Shown: positions 42,933-51,049 of the stretch, one piece after another | Position numbering within the stretch: the stretch's first letter is position 1 | How the letters are laid out: the number at the start of each line of letters is the position of its first letter | Made by a program: the position numbers and the translations under genes | The notes under the pieces: generated by a model | Databases searched by the model: none | What the model saw: only the letters and a program-made list of their open reading frames with translations | Told to the model about the DNA's origin: nothing | Source: Bacteroidetes bacterium MedPE-SWsnd-G2 | Lineage (GTDB): Bacteria > Bacteroidota > Bacteroidia > Flavobacteriales > Flavobacteriaceae | DNA length: 64,000 bases | Reading direction: 5' to 3' | Assembly (NCBI GenBank): GCA_001874335.1 | Contig: MPDE01000003.1 | Span: 1-64,000 of the forward strand

Positions 42933-43786
42933 GCTTTTTCTGTACGTTTAATGGCTTCATTGTTTTTCCAATCAATCCATTTTTGACCCTTTATTCTTCG
43001 CATAAAATTATCGAAACTGCGCATAACAAATACATTGTAGATTGCCTTTCCTAAGTTTTTAGGGTTTCGAGCTATGGCTCTTAAACTCATTGAAAAACCT
43101 GGTGTTATATAGCGCATATAATGCCAATAACCTTCTGGCATATATAATACTTCACCATGCTTTAAATGAGCAATATGCCCTTTAGCTTTTGCTAATGCCG
43201 GCCATTTTTCAAAATCTGGATCGGCGAAATTTATGTCCTCTCTTGTTATTAAGGAATGCGGAATTTTATACAGGTATTTGTTTTGTTTCTGATCAAAAAG
43301 AATGCATTGCTTTTCTCCTTCAAAATGAAAATGGAAAATATTAGCCAGGTCTATATCATAATGCATAAAGGTGTACGAGTCTCTTCCTCCGAAAAATAGC
43401 ATTGGTAGACCTTTCATAAGCTTTAATCCAAAATTAGGATACCAGAAATCTTTTTGCAATTGCGGAATTTCTTTAAGGATATTCCATAAGAAAATGCGAT
43501 ACTTGGTAGGCTCTCGTTTTAAAAGATCTACATATTCACTCATTTTCATTTTAGCATGAGGCTCATTAAAACCATCTTTATAATCTACCGGTCGGTCATC
43601 GTAAAGTGGCACTTCTTTATCACCGGCAATAGTTTTCATGTAGTCTAAACTCCATTTACTATATGCTGGCCAATCTTCAATGTACTTTTCGATTACTACG
43701 GGCTTTTGAGGCTTAAAGTAGTTTTTTATAAAGTCCTCTTTAGTTATAGTTTTTACTCTTGGTACGTCTTGAAGATTTAATTTCAA
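42920..43786 (-). CDS. JmjC-like cupin (cupin_8) family oxygenase
   Basis: A 288-residue cytosolic protein of the cupin_8/JmjC type, related to Fe(II)/2-oxoglutarate hydroxylases. The iron ligands are probably the HxD pair in YTFMHYDIDLANIFHFHFEG (near residue 140) and the His in MPEGYWHYMRYI (near 220). The N-terminal RVKTITKEDFIKNYFKPQKP with VVIEKYIEDWPAYSKWS is typical of the family. It may hydroxylate a protein or small molecule, substrate unknown. It is followed by recX convergently and lies 28 nt downstream of bioB, so co-transcription with bioB is likely. Confidence 0.85.
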   Translation of the reverse strand: MKLNLQDVPRVKTITKEDFIKNYFKPQKPVVIEKYIEDWPAYSKWSLDYMKTIAGDKEVPLYDDRPVDYKDGFNEPHAKMKMSEYVDLLKREPTKYRIFLWNILKEIPQLQKDFWYPNFGLKLMKGLPMLFFGGRDSYTFMHYDIDLANIFHFHFEGEKQCILFDQKQNKYLYKIPHSLITREDINFADPDFEKWPALAKAKGHIAHLKHGEVLYMPEGYWHYMRYITPGFSMSLRAIARNPKNLGKAIYNVFVMRSFDNFMRRIKGQKWIDWKNNEAIKRTEKANSL

Positions 43787-43814
43787 AGTGGTTGGTTTTG
43801 GTTGTGTTATAGGT

Positions 43815-44909
43815 TTATTTTAATGCCTTCGCTTTTTCTTTGCTTTTTTCGTTACGTTCAATAGTGTGGTCTGGTCGCGTCCATTTTGGTTTTTCACCAA
43901 GACTTTGGAATTCAGAATCTTTAGCTTCAACCGTTGGTGGTTGTACTTTTTTAGTAAATGGTTTTTGAGGATTTAGTCCTAAAAGTTCAAACATTTTCAT
44001 GTCTTCATTTACATCAGGATTAGGAGTTGTAAGTAATTTGTCTCCTGCAAAAATTGAATTTGCTCCAGCAAAGAAACACATGGCTTGACCTTCTCTACTC
44101 ATTTGAGTTCTGCCAGCACTTAGTCTTACTTGAGTTTCAGGCATTACAATTCTGGTTGTTGCAACCATTCTTATCATATCCCAGATTTCAACAGGCTTTT
44201 CTTCTTCTAAAGGTGTGCCTTCAACGGCAACTAATGCATTAATTGGAACCGATTCTGGTTGTGGATTTAAAGTAGAAAGTGCGACAAGCATTCCGGCTCT
44301 ATCTTCTTCCTTTTCTCCCATGCCAATAATACCTCCAGAACACACAGTAACATTTGTTTTTCTCACATTGTCAATGGTGTCCAAACGATCTTGAAAAGCA
44401 CGAGTAGAAATAACTTCTTTATAATATTCTTCAGAAGAATCTAAATTGTGGTTATAAGCATAAAGTCCAGCTTCTGCTAATCGTTTAGCTTGGTTTTCTG
44501 TAATCATACCTAGCGTACAACAAACCTCCATATCAAGTTTGTTAATGGTTCTAACCATTTCTAAAACTTGATCAAATTCTTCACCATCTTTTACATTTCT
44601 CCAAGCTGCTCCCATACAAACTCTTGAGCTTCCAGAGGCCTTGGCTCTCATAGCTTGAGCTTTTACTTGTTGAACCCCCATTAAGTCATTGCCATCAACA
44701 TCTGTGTGATATCTCGCAGCTTGAGGGCAATAACCGCAATCTTCAGAGCATCCACCAGTTTTTATTGAAAGTAGGGTAGATACTTGTACTGTATTAGGGT
44801 TATGATGTAATCTATGTATTGTAGCTGCGTCGTATAGCAGCTCCATTAATGGTTTATTATATATTGCTAAAATCTCTTCTTTGGACCAATTGTGTCTAAT
44901 CTCGCTCAT
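43815..44909 (-). CDS. bioB: Biotin synthase
   Basis: A 364-residue radical-SAM enzyme that inserts sulfur into dethiobiotin. The [4Fe-4S] motif CxxxCxxC is Cys54, Cys58, Cys61 (GGCSEDCGYCPQA). Later conserved stretches are RVCMGAAWRNVKDG (near 95), CCTLGMITENQAKRL and NHNLDSSEEYYKEVISTR. A C-terminal extension (about 335-364, lysine-rich) goes beyond the E. coli protein. It is separated from the flotillin gene by a hairpin, so it starts its own transcript with the cupin gene. Confidence 0.96.
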   Translation of the reverse strand: MSEIRHNWSKEEILAIYNKPLMELLYDAATIHRLHHNPNTVQVSTLLSIKTGGCSEDCGYCPQAARYHTDVDGNDLMGVQQVKAQAMRAKASGSSRVCMGAAWRNVKDGEEFDQVLEMVRTINKLDMEVCCTLGMITENQAKRLAEAGLYAYNHNLDSSEEYYKEVISTRAFQDRLDTIDNVRKTNVTVCSGGIIGMGEKEEDRAGMLVALSTLNPQPESVPINALVAVEGTPLEEEKPVEIWDMIRMVATTRIVMPETQVRLSAGRTQMSREGQAMCFFAGANSIFAGDKLLTTPNPDVNEDMKMFELLGLNPQKPFTKKVQPPTVEAKDSEFQSLGEKPKWTRPDHTIERNEKSKEKAKALK

Positions 44910-44934
44910 AGTTTCATTTATTGGCGTAAAAGTA

Positions 44935-44963
44935 GAAAATTCTACCTTTATGGTAGAATTTTC
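44935..44963 (-). terminator. Hairpin after the flotillin gene
   Basis: GAAAATTCTACC (44935-44946) and GGTAGAATTTTC (44952-44963) form a perfect 12-bp stem between flotillin and bioB. It lacks a long U-run on the minus strand (TACTTTTAC), so termination is likely but not certain. Confidence 0.6.
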
Positions 44964-44983
44964 AAAGCATTTTTATCGAGATT

Positions 44984-46390
44984 TTACCCTTTATTTGGTT
45001 CATTCTCATCTGGTAATGAAGGTATATCTTTACCTTTTAGGTATTCTGGAAGTTGCATACCAGCCATATTAAACATGTCTTGTAAAGGTGGTACAGATTT
45101 ATACATTCCAGATAAGAAGTTTGCAGTAGAAGATTTTCCGTCTTTGGTTCCTCCATTTTCCCAAACGGTAACCTTATCAATTTTAATATTTTTAATGGCT
45201 TCGGCTTGAGTTTTTACTAAGTCAGGAAGTTTATCTGCGATTAATAGTAACACCGCATCCTTAGAATCGTTTCCAGCGGCCTTTACAATTTGATCTAAAC
45301 CTGCGGCTTGTTTCGTTAGTACTTCGTAAATACCTTGAGCTTCTGCCTGTGCTTTAAATAAAATGGCATCCGCTTCTCCTTTAGCGCGTCTTCTAATGCG
45401 TTCTGCTTCAGCTTCAGCATCTATCTCTACTTTACGTTTATCAATTTCTGCCGGTACTATAACATCTGCTACTTGTGAAGAACGTTCTCTTTCTGCTCTG
45501 GCTGCCTCGGCTTCTTTTTCTGCTGCATACGATTCTTCTAAGGCTTTAGCCGACTGTACTTTTTCTGAAGCGATAGCTACACGTTCTGCTTCGGCTTCTC
45601 TTTGACGACGTAAGGAATCTGAATTAGCCACTGCAATTTTTGCGGTATTTTCGCCTTCAACGGCTTGGGCATTTGCTGCAGCTACCTGCGAACGTTCATC
45701 CTGAACGGCATTGGCTTCACCAATAGAACCATCTCTTGTTTTTTCTGCAACCGATTTACGAGCCGCATTAATCGCGTGAGCTGCTGCTTCCTTACCTAAA
45801 GCTTCAATATACCCTGACTCATCTACAATATCCGTGATATTTACGTTTATAAGTTTTAGACCTACTTTTTTAAGCTCTGACTCTACACTTTTAGAAATAT
45901 TTGTTAAAAATTTATCCCTGTCAGAGTTAATCTCTTCAATATCCATAGAGGCAACCACAAGACGTAACTGACCAAATATTATTTCTTGTGCCAGTTCTTG
46001 AATTTCATTTTGACCTAATCCTAAAAGACGTTCGGCAGCATTTTGCATAACCCCAGGCTCAGTTGAAATACCAATGGTAAAACGCGAAGGCACGTTTACA
46101 CGAATGTTTTGTTTACTAAGTGCGTTGATTAAATTTACTTCAATAGAGATAGGTGTTAAGTCTAAAAATTCATAATCCTGAATTACAGGCAGTATAAAGG
46201 CTGCCCCACCATGAATACATTTTGCAGATTGACCTCCGCCTACTTTTCCGTAGACCACTAAAATCCGGTCTGAAGGACAGCGTTTATATCTTCTTATAAG
46301 TACCGTAATAAAAATGAATACAAATAGAATTGATGCAATAATAGTAACTGGAAGCCCTAAATCTAAAGCTTGAGTAAAGAGTATTTTCAT
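44984..46390 (-). CDS. Flotillin-like SPFH domain protein
   Basis: A 468-residue membrane-anchored protein. An N-terminal hydrophobic segment (residues about 10-33, LGLPVTIIASILFVFIFITV) is followed by an SPFH/PHB domain (residues about 37-215, KVGGGQSAKCIHGGAAFILP; TPISIEVNLINALSKQNIRV). A long Ala/Glu-rich coiled-coil follows (about 215-400, REAEAERVAIASEKVQSAKA). Flotillins gather into membrane microdomains that scaffold signalling and transport proteins. It is the third gene of a likely ketosynthase/NfeD/flotillin operon, 10 nt after NfeD, a typical partner. Confidence 0.93.
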   Translation of the reverse strand: MKILFTQALDLGLPVTIIASILFVFIFITVLIRRYKRCPSDRILVVYGKVGGGQSAKCIHGGAAFILPVIQDYEFLDLTPISIEVNLINALSKQNIRVNVPSRFTIGISTEPGVMQNAAERLLGLGQNEIQELAQEIIFGQLRLVVASMDIEEINSDRDKFLTNISKSVESELKKVGLKLINVNITDIVDESGYIEALGKEAAAHAINAARKSVAEKTRDGSIGEANAVQDERSQVAAANAQAVEGENTAKIAVANSDSLRRQREAEAERVAIASEKVQSAKALEESYAAEKEAEAARAERERSSQVADVIVPAEIDKRKVEIDAEAEAERIRRRAKGEADAILFKAQAEAQGIYEVLTKQAAGLDQIVKAAGNDSKDAVLLLIADKLPDLVKTQAEAIKNIKIDKVTVWENGGTKDGKSSTANFLSGMYKSVPPLQDMFNMAGMQLPEYLKGKDIPSLPDENEPNKG

Positions 46391-46400
46391 GAGTTTATGG

Positions 46401-46979
46401 TTAAGAGTTTAATGGTTCTACGATCAATATTCCGTTATCTGTAACGGCAACAACTTTAATAACAGTTTGTGTTGGCAAATCTGTATTGGCATCTGTCAAG
46501 GCTTCTAATTCGCGTAAACTGCCTTGAATTTTTACTGAAACTTTACCAATTTTTGAGCGATTGCCGCCAACAGTGAGATATACTTCTCCAATAGCATTCA
46601 CTGCATTGTTATAGTTTAACGTACCACTGTGAGCCAATTTTTTCATGTAATAAAACATGGAGGCCATAATAGTCATCATCGCTATACCACATGCAAATGA
46701 GATGAACAGAGTTAAAAGTTTAGATAACCCTTCATCAATACAAGCAATTCCGCTCCAACCAAAAATGGTAAAGAAGCCTACAAGATTTTTAAAGGTTATA
46801 AATTGAAATCCAATTCCTGAATCAGCATCAATTTCAGCATCAACGCTTTCAAAATCATCAGACACATCACCGCCAATAAAAGTTAGTACGGTTGTTATTA
46901 AAAATAATAAGGAACCCGTTACTGCAATAAGCCAATAAAACTTTTGAAAGGTGTCAAGGGTAGAAAACCATTCTAGCAT
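46401..46979 (-). CDS. NfeD/YuaF-like membrane protein
   Basis: A 192-residue inner-membrane protein with three hydrophobic spans (about 16-36, 63-81 and 85-108) and a C-terminal OB-fold (GEVYLTVGGNRSKIGKVSVK to IKVVAVTDNGILIVEPLNS). This is the NfeD/YuaF arrangement that accompanies flotillins in many bacteria, probably as a microdomain partner. The start follows a 48-bp gap after the ketosynthase. Confidence 0.85.
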   Translation of the reverse strand: MLEWFSTLDTFQKFYWLIAVTGSLLFLITTVLTFIGGDVSDDFESVDAEIDADSGIGFQFITFKNLVGFFTIFGWSGIACIDEGLSKLLTLFISFACGIAMMTIMASMFYYMKKLAHSGTLNYNNAVNAIGEVYLTVGGNRSKIGKVSVKIQGSLRELEALTDANTDLPTQTVIKVVAVTDNGILIVEPLNS

Positions 46980-47027
46980 AATTTCTTTAATTAAGAGGTT
47001 AAAACCTCCTAAAAAAAGAAGGTTAAT

Positions 47028-48185
47028 TTAGTTTGATAAAAGGATAGATACGGCATTTCCACCAAAACCAACAGCATTCACTAATACCGTTTTGATTTGA
47101 GCCGGTGGGTTTTGATTAATAAAGGGAGTGTTTATAAAATCTTGATTTTTAAGCATTAACATTGCCATTTCAATATTGAATAAACCAGATGCACCCAAAC
47201 TATGTCCAATCTTCCACTTATTAGTAGTTAAAGCGGGAATTTTGTTACAAAAAACAGAGTGAATTGCATTAATTTCTGACTGATCTCCTTTTTTTGTTCC
47301 AGGCGTATGTGTAATAATTACATCTACATCATCAGGAGAAATAGCCTTAATGGCCATTTTCATCGATTTTTGAAGACAGTTAGCATTTGCTGATAAAGAT
47401 GCATTATGTTCTAAAAGTTCAGTGGCATAGCCAAAACCTATAATGTGGGCTAAGGCATTTTTTGATTTGCCTAATTTTAAAGCAGTCATTGCAGCACCTT
47501 CACCCAAAACCATTGTGTTTTTAGTTTTCGTTTCATCAAGTGAACGGCATGGAAATTGTGTTTCGGTCTCGTGATTGGAATAAATTTTTAGAGCTTTCAT
47601 TTGTGCCACCGTAAAAGCTGTTAATGGTGCTTCTGTACCACCAACCATAAATTTATCAGAGAGTCCTCCAGATAGCCATGCTATACCATTTAGTAAGGCA
47701 TGTAATGCAGTAGAGCAAGTTACGGAGTGACTAATTTCTGGTCCTGTAGAACCTAAATCATGAGCCACCCAAGATGAAATGTTACCAAGGGTTGTCGTTG
47801 GTGAGCTTAATGTTTTGGCCTTGTCTCGCTTTAAAAAATCTTTGTGGTAAGACTCAAAAAGGCCCGTTGCGCCTCGGGATGAACCTATGTTAATTCCAAA
47901 CTCTGTTTCGGTTGACCAACCGGCTTTAGCTGCGCATTTTCTCGCTGTGTAAATTGCAAATAACACCGATTTGTCTAAAGATTTATACTTTAAATCAGAT
48001 AACCTTAATGCTTCAATTTCCTTTTCAATTTCTACTGGTAATGCACCACAATATGCTTTCGACTTAGAAAATGTTCTAAGTGAAAGGGCATGTTCAGGTT
48101 TCAGGTAAGATTCCCAAATGTCTTTTTCATTCTCACCTAATGGAGAAATAGAAGAAAATGCTAAAATTGAAATAGGCTGTTGCAC
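47028..48185 (-). CDS. FabF-like beta-ketoacyl synthase in the biotin region
   Basis: A 385-residue thiolase-fold condensing enzyme of the FabF (KAS II) type. The Cys-His-His triad is intact: Cys157 (SVTCSTALHAL), His293 (ITHTPGTKKGD) and His328 (KIGHSLGASG). It is cytosolic. It is shorter than FabF (about 410) and diverged, so it is unlikely to be the main fatty-acid enzyme. Its position between bioA and bioB, separated only by one plus-strand gene and the flotillin pair, suggests a part in making the pimeloyl chain for biotin. Its -7 element lies just upstream. Alternative: a polyketide or aryl-polyene type synthase. Confidence 0.85.
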   Translation of the reverse strand: MQQPISILAFSSISPLGENEKDIWESYLKPEHALSLRTFSKSKAYCGALPVEIEKEIEALRLSDLKYKSLDKSVLFAIYTARKCAAKAGWSTETEFGINIGSSRGATGLFESYHKDFLKRDKAKTLSSPTTTLGNISSWVAHDLGSTGPEISHSVTCSTALHALLNGIAWLSGGLSDKFMVGGTEAPLTAFTVAQMKALKIYSNHETETQFPCRSLDETKTKNTMVLGEGAAMTALKLGKSKNALAHIIGFGYATELLEHNASLSANANCLQKSMKMAIKAISPDDVDVIITHTPGTKKGDQSEINAIHSVFCNKIPALTTNKWKIGHSLGASGLFNIEMAMLMLKNQDFINTPFINQNPPAQIKTVLVNAVGFGGNAVSILLSN

Positions 48186-48204
48186 TCGTATTATTTATTT
48201 TGAC

Positions 48205-48212
48205 AAAAATAA
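48205..48212 (-). promoter_or_regulatory. Promoter -7 element of the ketosynthase operon
   Basis: TATTTTTG on the minus strand matches TAnnTTTG, 20 bp upstream of the start at 48185. No -33 match at 19 bp. Confidence 0.45.
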
Positions 48213-48317
48213 GTCTTCTCGCTTTTAATGCCTTAGCAATTGTGTCAAGAATCTTTAAAAAATTGAATTAAGTAACATATTATATAAATGTGATACTTAT
48301 TATGTAAATTCAATACT

Positions 48318-48749
48318 ATGGAAGTTGTAAAAGAAAAGAGTTGGTTTCAAAGAAATTGGATGTGGGCTGTGCCTGGATGCGGTTGTTTAGTATTTATCGC
48401 GGTAATTGTTTTTGGAGCTGGTGCTATTTTTTTAGGTGTTAAAAATGAAATCATAGACTCTGGCCCTTATGATTATGCTTTAACCCTAGCACAAAATGAT
48501 GCTAATGTTATTGAAGCTTTAGGAAATGATATAGAAGAAGACGGCATGTTTAAAGGGAACATATCATATAAAAACAGTAGTGGTTCAGTTGATATTCAAA
48601 TTCCGATAAAAGGCAGTATTGGTTACGGCACCATTTATGTTAAAGGTTTTAAAGATGATGGCGATTGGGAGTATGAAGAATTGTATGTTCTTATTAAGGA
48701 CTCACAATTAGAAATAAACCTCCTCGAAAAATCTTTAGAGGTGATTTAG
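48318..48749 (+). CDS. Coa1-like small membrane protein
   Basis: A 143-residue protein with one membrane span (residues about 14-38, MWAVPGCGCLVFIAVIVFGA) and a soluble C-terminal domain of the Coa1-like type (ALTLAQNDANVIEALGNDIE, then GNISYKNSSGSVDIQIPIKG and a YGTIYVKGFKDDGDWEYEEL strand pair). Coa1-like proteins are linked to cytochrome oxidase assembly in mitochondria, while bacterial members are uncharacterised. It is on the opposite strand to the biotin genes and its end overlaps bioA by 15 nt. Confidence 0.75.
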   Translation: MEVVKEKSWFQRNWMWAVPGCGCLVFIAVIVFGAGAIFLGVKNEIIDSGPYDYALTLAQNDANVIEALGNDIEEDGMFKGNISYKNSSGSVDIQIPIKGSIGYGTIYVKGFKDDGDWEYEELYVLIKDSQLEINLLEKSLEVI

Positions 48750-50000
48750 ACAGCCTTCAATGGTATCATAAATGTTCTGTAATTGTGTTTCTGAAATAAC
48801 AAAAGGCGCAAGAATATAAATGGTATTTCCTAGTGGTCTTAGAAATACACCATGTGCCATAAAATAATTAAATAGTTTATCTCTTAAATCACCATAGCGG
48901 CTCATTTCAATATTTAAATCTAAAGCAAAAATCACTCCCGTTTGTCGAGTTGATTTAACTTTTGGGTGCTTAGAAATGTGCTGATCAAATATGGTATGAG
49001 CATTAATTATTCGCTTAATGTTATCTTGAATGCCTTGGGAAGTAAGTTGTTTAATTCCTGCTAAGGCTGCGGCGCATGCTAAGGGATTTGCCGAATAGGT
49101 GTGACCATGAAATAATCCTTTACTAATATCATGGCTTAAAAAGGCATCATATACTTTTTGGGTACAAGCGGTAATGCCCATTGGCACCATTCCTGCTGTT
49201 AAAGATTTGCTTAAACATATGATATCTGGTAGGGTATCAATTTGCTGAGATGCAAAGTAAGTACCCGTTTTTCCAAAACCAGTCATTACTTCATCAGCAA
49301 TGGTTAGAATGTTTTGGCTTTGACAATAATCAAGGATGTTGTTTAACCCCTTAGAATTATTCATTTGCATTGCTGCTGCACCTTGAACCAATGGTTCATA
49401 AACAAATCCAGCGATATTAGAATCAGTATTAATGCTTTGAATTAATTTAATAATGTCATCTACATTCTCAGATTGTGGCGTCGGGATGCGTTTAACATCA
49501 ATAAAAAAGTCTTCAAAAGGGCCATTATAAACTGATAACCCGGAGACGCTCATCGCTCCAAAGGTATCCCCATGAAATCCGCCTTCAAAGGCGAGCATGA
49601 CATTACGCTTTTCTCCTTTGTTAAAATGATATTGTAACGCCATTTTAATTCCAATTTCCACAGTAGTAGAGCCATTGTCACTAAAAAATAGTTTGTTTTG
49701 ATTTTTAGGTAAAATGTCAATTAGCGCTTCAGAAAGCTCTACAGCTGGTTGATGTGTAAAACCACTAAACACAACTTGGTCAAGTTGTTTCATTTGAGCG
49801 TGAACAGCGTCAATGATGTGTGGATTACAATGGCCATACATACAGGTGTACCAAGATGAAATACCATCAATGTAGGTTTTGCCAGTTTCATCTGTTAATA
49901 TGCAACCTTCGGCCTTGGCAATAGCTAATTGCTCAGGATGAAGTTGATGTTGCGTTAAAGGGTGCCAAATGTGTTTTTTATCACGTTCTTGAAGACTCAT
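48735..50000 (-). CDS. bioA: Adenosylmethionine-8-amino-7-oxononanoate aminotransferase
   Basis: A 421-residue class III PLP aminotransferase that makes 7,8-diaminopelargonate using SAM as amino donor. It begins HIWHPLTQHQLHPEQLAI, and has DGISSWYTCMYGHCNPHI near residue 45 and the PLP lysine in IICLSKSLTAGMVPMG. It follows bioD by 12 nt, so bioF-DUF2007-bioD-bioA reads as one operon. Confidence 0.96.
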   Translation of the reverse strand: MSLQERDKKHIWHPLTQHQLHPEQLAIAKAEGCILTDETGKTYIDGISSWYTCMYGHCNPHIIDAVHAQMKQLDQVVFSGFTHQPAVELSEALIDILPKNQNKLFFSDNGSTTVEIGIKMALQYHFNKGEKRNVMLAFEGGFHGDTFGAMSVSGLSVYNGPFEDFFIDVKRIPTPQSENVDDIIKLIQSINTDSNIAGFVYEPLVQGAAAMQMNNSKGLNNILDYCQSQNILTIADEVMTGFGKTGTYFASQQIDTLPDIICLSKSLTAGMVPMGITACTQKVYDAFLSHDISKGLFHGHTYSANPLACAAALAGIKQLTSQGIQDNIKRIINAHTIFDQHISKHPKVKSTRQTGVIFALDLNIEMSRYGDLRDKLFNYFMAHGVFLRPLGNTIYILAPFVISETQLQNIYDTIEGCLNHL

Positions 50001-50012
50001 GTTTAAAATATT

Positions 50013-50639
50013 TTAGCTATTAACAAATGTGTTGAGGTTAGTTTTAAAACTTTCGGCATAATCAGAGATTACGTCCGTATCGAAATAGGGCTCTTGATCA
50101 ATACGGCCAATTATGGTGCAATCGCTCATGTTTTCAATAATAGACTCTGTGGTTGGATGTTCTTCTCCACTAAATATTACACCAGGCTTAAACCCTTTTT
50201 CGTTAAGGAGTTTCAAGGTTAATAAACTGTGATTGATACTGCCTAAATAATGTCTTGATACGACTATAATTTTATCCTCAGGTAATACGAGGTCTAAAAT
50301 GGTCTCTGTGTCGCTGATAGGTACTAATAAGCCTCCTGCGCCTTCAATTACCAAATGGTTGGATGATTGAGGACGGATAATCGATTTAGATTCTATTTGA
50401 ATGCCATCTATAGCTGCAGCAGCATGTGGACTCATGGGGGTTTTTAAACCGTAAGCGTTTGGATAGAACGTTGAGGACTGGTTAGAGATTAATTGTTCAA
50501 CGCGCTGTTGGTCTCCAAAGTCTAAGTCGCCGGCTTGAATAGGTTTCCAATAATCAGAATTAAGCGCTTCAACAATAATTGCCGAAGCGACCGTTTTACC
50601 GACGTCAGTTGAAATTCCAGTTACAAATATACTTGTCAT
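50013..50639 (-). CDS. bioD: Dethiobiotin synthetase
   Basis: A 208-residue ATP-dependent carboxylase that closes the ureido ring. The P-loop TGISTDVGKTVASAI is at residues 7-21; DYWKPIQAGDLDFGD and VIEGAGGLLVPI are the other binding stretches. The start overlaps the DUF2007 stop by 4 nt (ATGA). Confidence 0.95.
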   Translation of the reverse strand: MTSIFVTGISTDVGKTVASAIIVEALNSDYWKPIQAGDLDFGDQQRVEQLISNQSSTFYPNAYGLKTPMSPHAAAAIDGIQIESKSIIRPQSSNHLVIEGAGGLLVPISDTETILDLVLPEDKIIVVSRHYLGSINHSLLTLKLLNEKGFKPGVIFSGEEHPTTESIIENMSDCTIIGRIDQEPYFDTDVISDYAESFKTNLNTFVNS

Positions 50640-51049
50640 TTTAGATCAAATTCTGTATTACAATTTTCACATCTATACTTATGTCTTGTGTAAAGCGGTA
50701 GCGTACCAAACAATGCACCAACAATAAATGCAAAAAGGGATTTAAAATCTTTGATAGTTGAAAAGAGGTCTATTTTAGAGCTATTACATACTGGGCAATT
50801 TAAGGCTTCACCTTGATCTGAAACGGCATAGTCACCAACAGATTTTATATGATGCTGTGCCTTATCAAAATCTTCAGAATAGACTTTTAGTTTTACTCCT
50901 CCAATAGCGTTGCTAATAAGTGGGTCTGTATCAATTGTAAATTGATCAGCCATAAAAACAGGTATGTCTTGAGCTTCCAACATCCCCTTTATTATTTGTG
51001 CTTCAGATGAATACTGAAAAACTGCAATGGTTTTAAAGGTCTCTTTCAT
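50636..51049 (-). CDS. DUF2007 protein with C-terminal zinc ribbon, in the biotin operon
   Basis: A 137-residue cytosolic protein. Residues 1-70 (FKTIAVFQYSSEAQIIKGML, GGVKLKVYSEDFDKAQ) are of the DUF2007 type, small domains suspected in signalling or binding. After a hydrophobic piece (FAFIVGALFGTLPL) comes a zinc-ribbon made of two CxxC pairs (CPVCNSSK...CENCNTEF). The start shares a base with the bioF stop (TAATG) and its stop overlaps bioD (ATGA), so it is expressed with them. No role in biotin synthesis is known to me. Confidence 0.8.
   Translation of the reverse strand: MKETFKTIAVFQYSSEAQIIKGMLEAQDIPVFMADQFTIDTDPLISNAIGGVKLKVYSEDFDKAQHHIKSVGDYAVSDQGEALNCPVCNSSKIDLFSTIKDFKSLFAFIVGALFGTLPLYTRHKYRCENCNTEFDLK

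Noticed and set aside
46995-47008. GAGGTT/AACCTC hairpin between the ketosynthase and NfeD genes as a terminator
   Set aside because: The stem is short and the T-run precedes rather than follows it on the transcribed strand.
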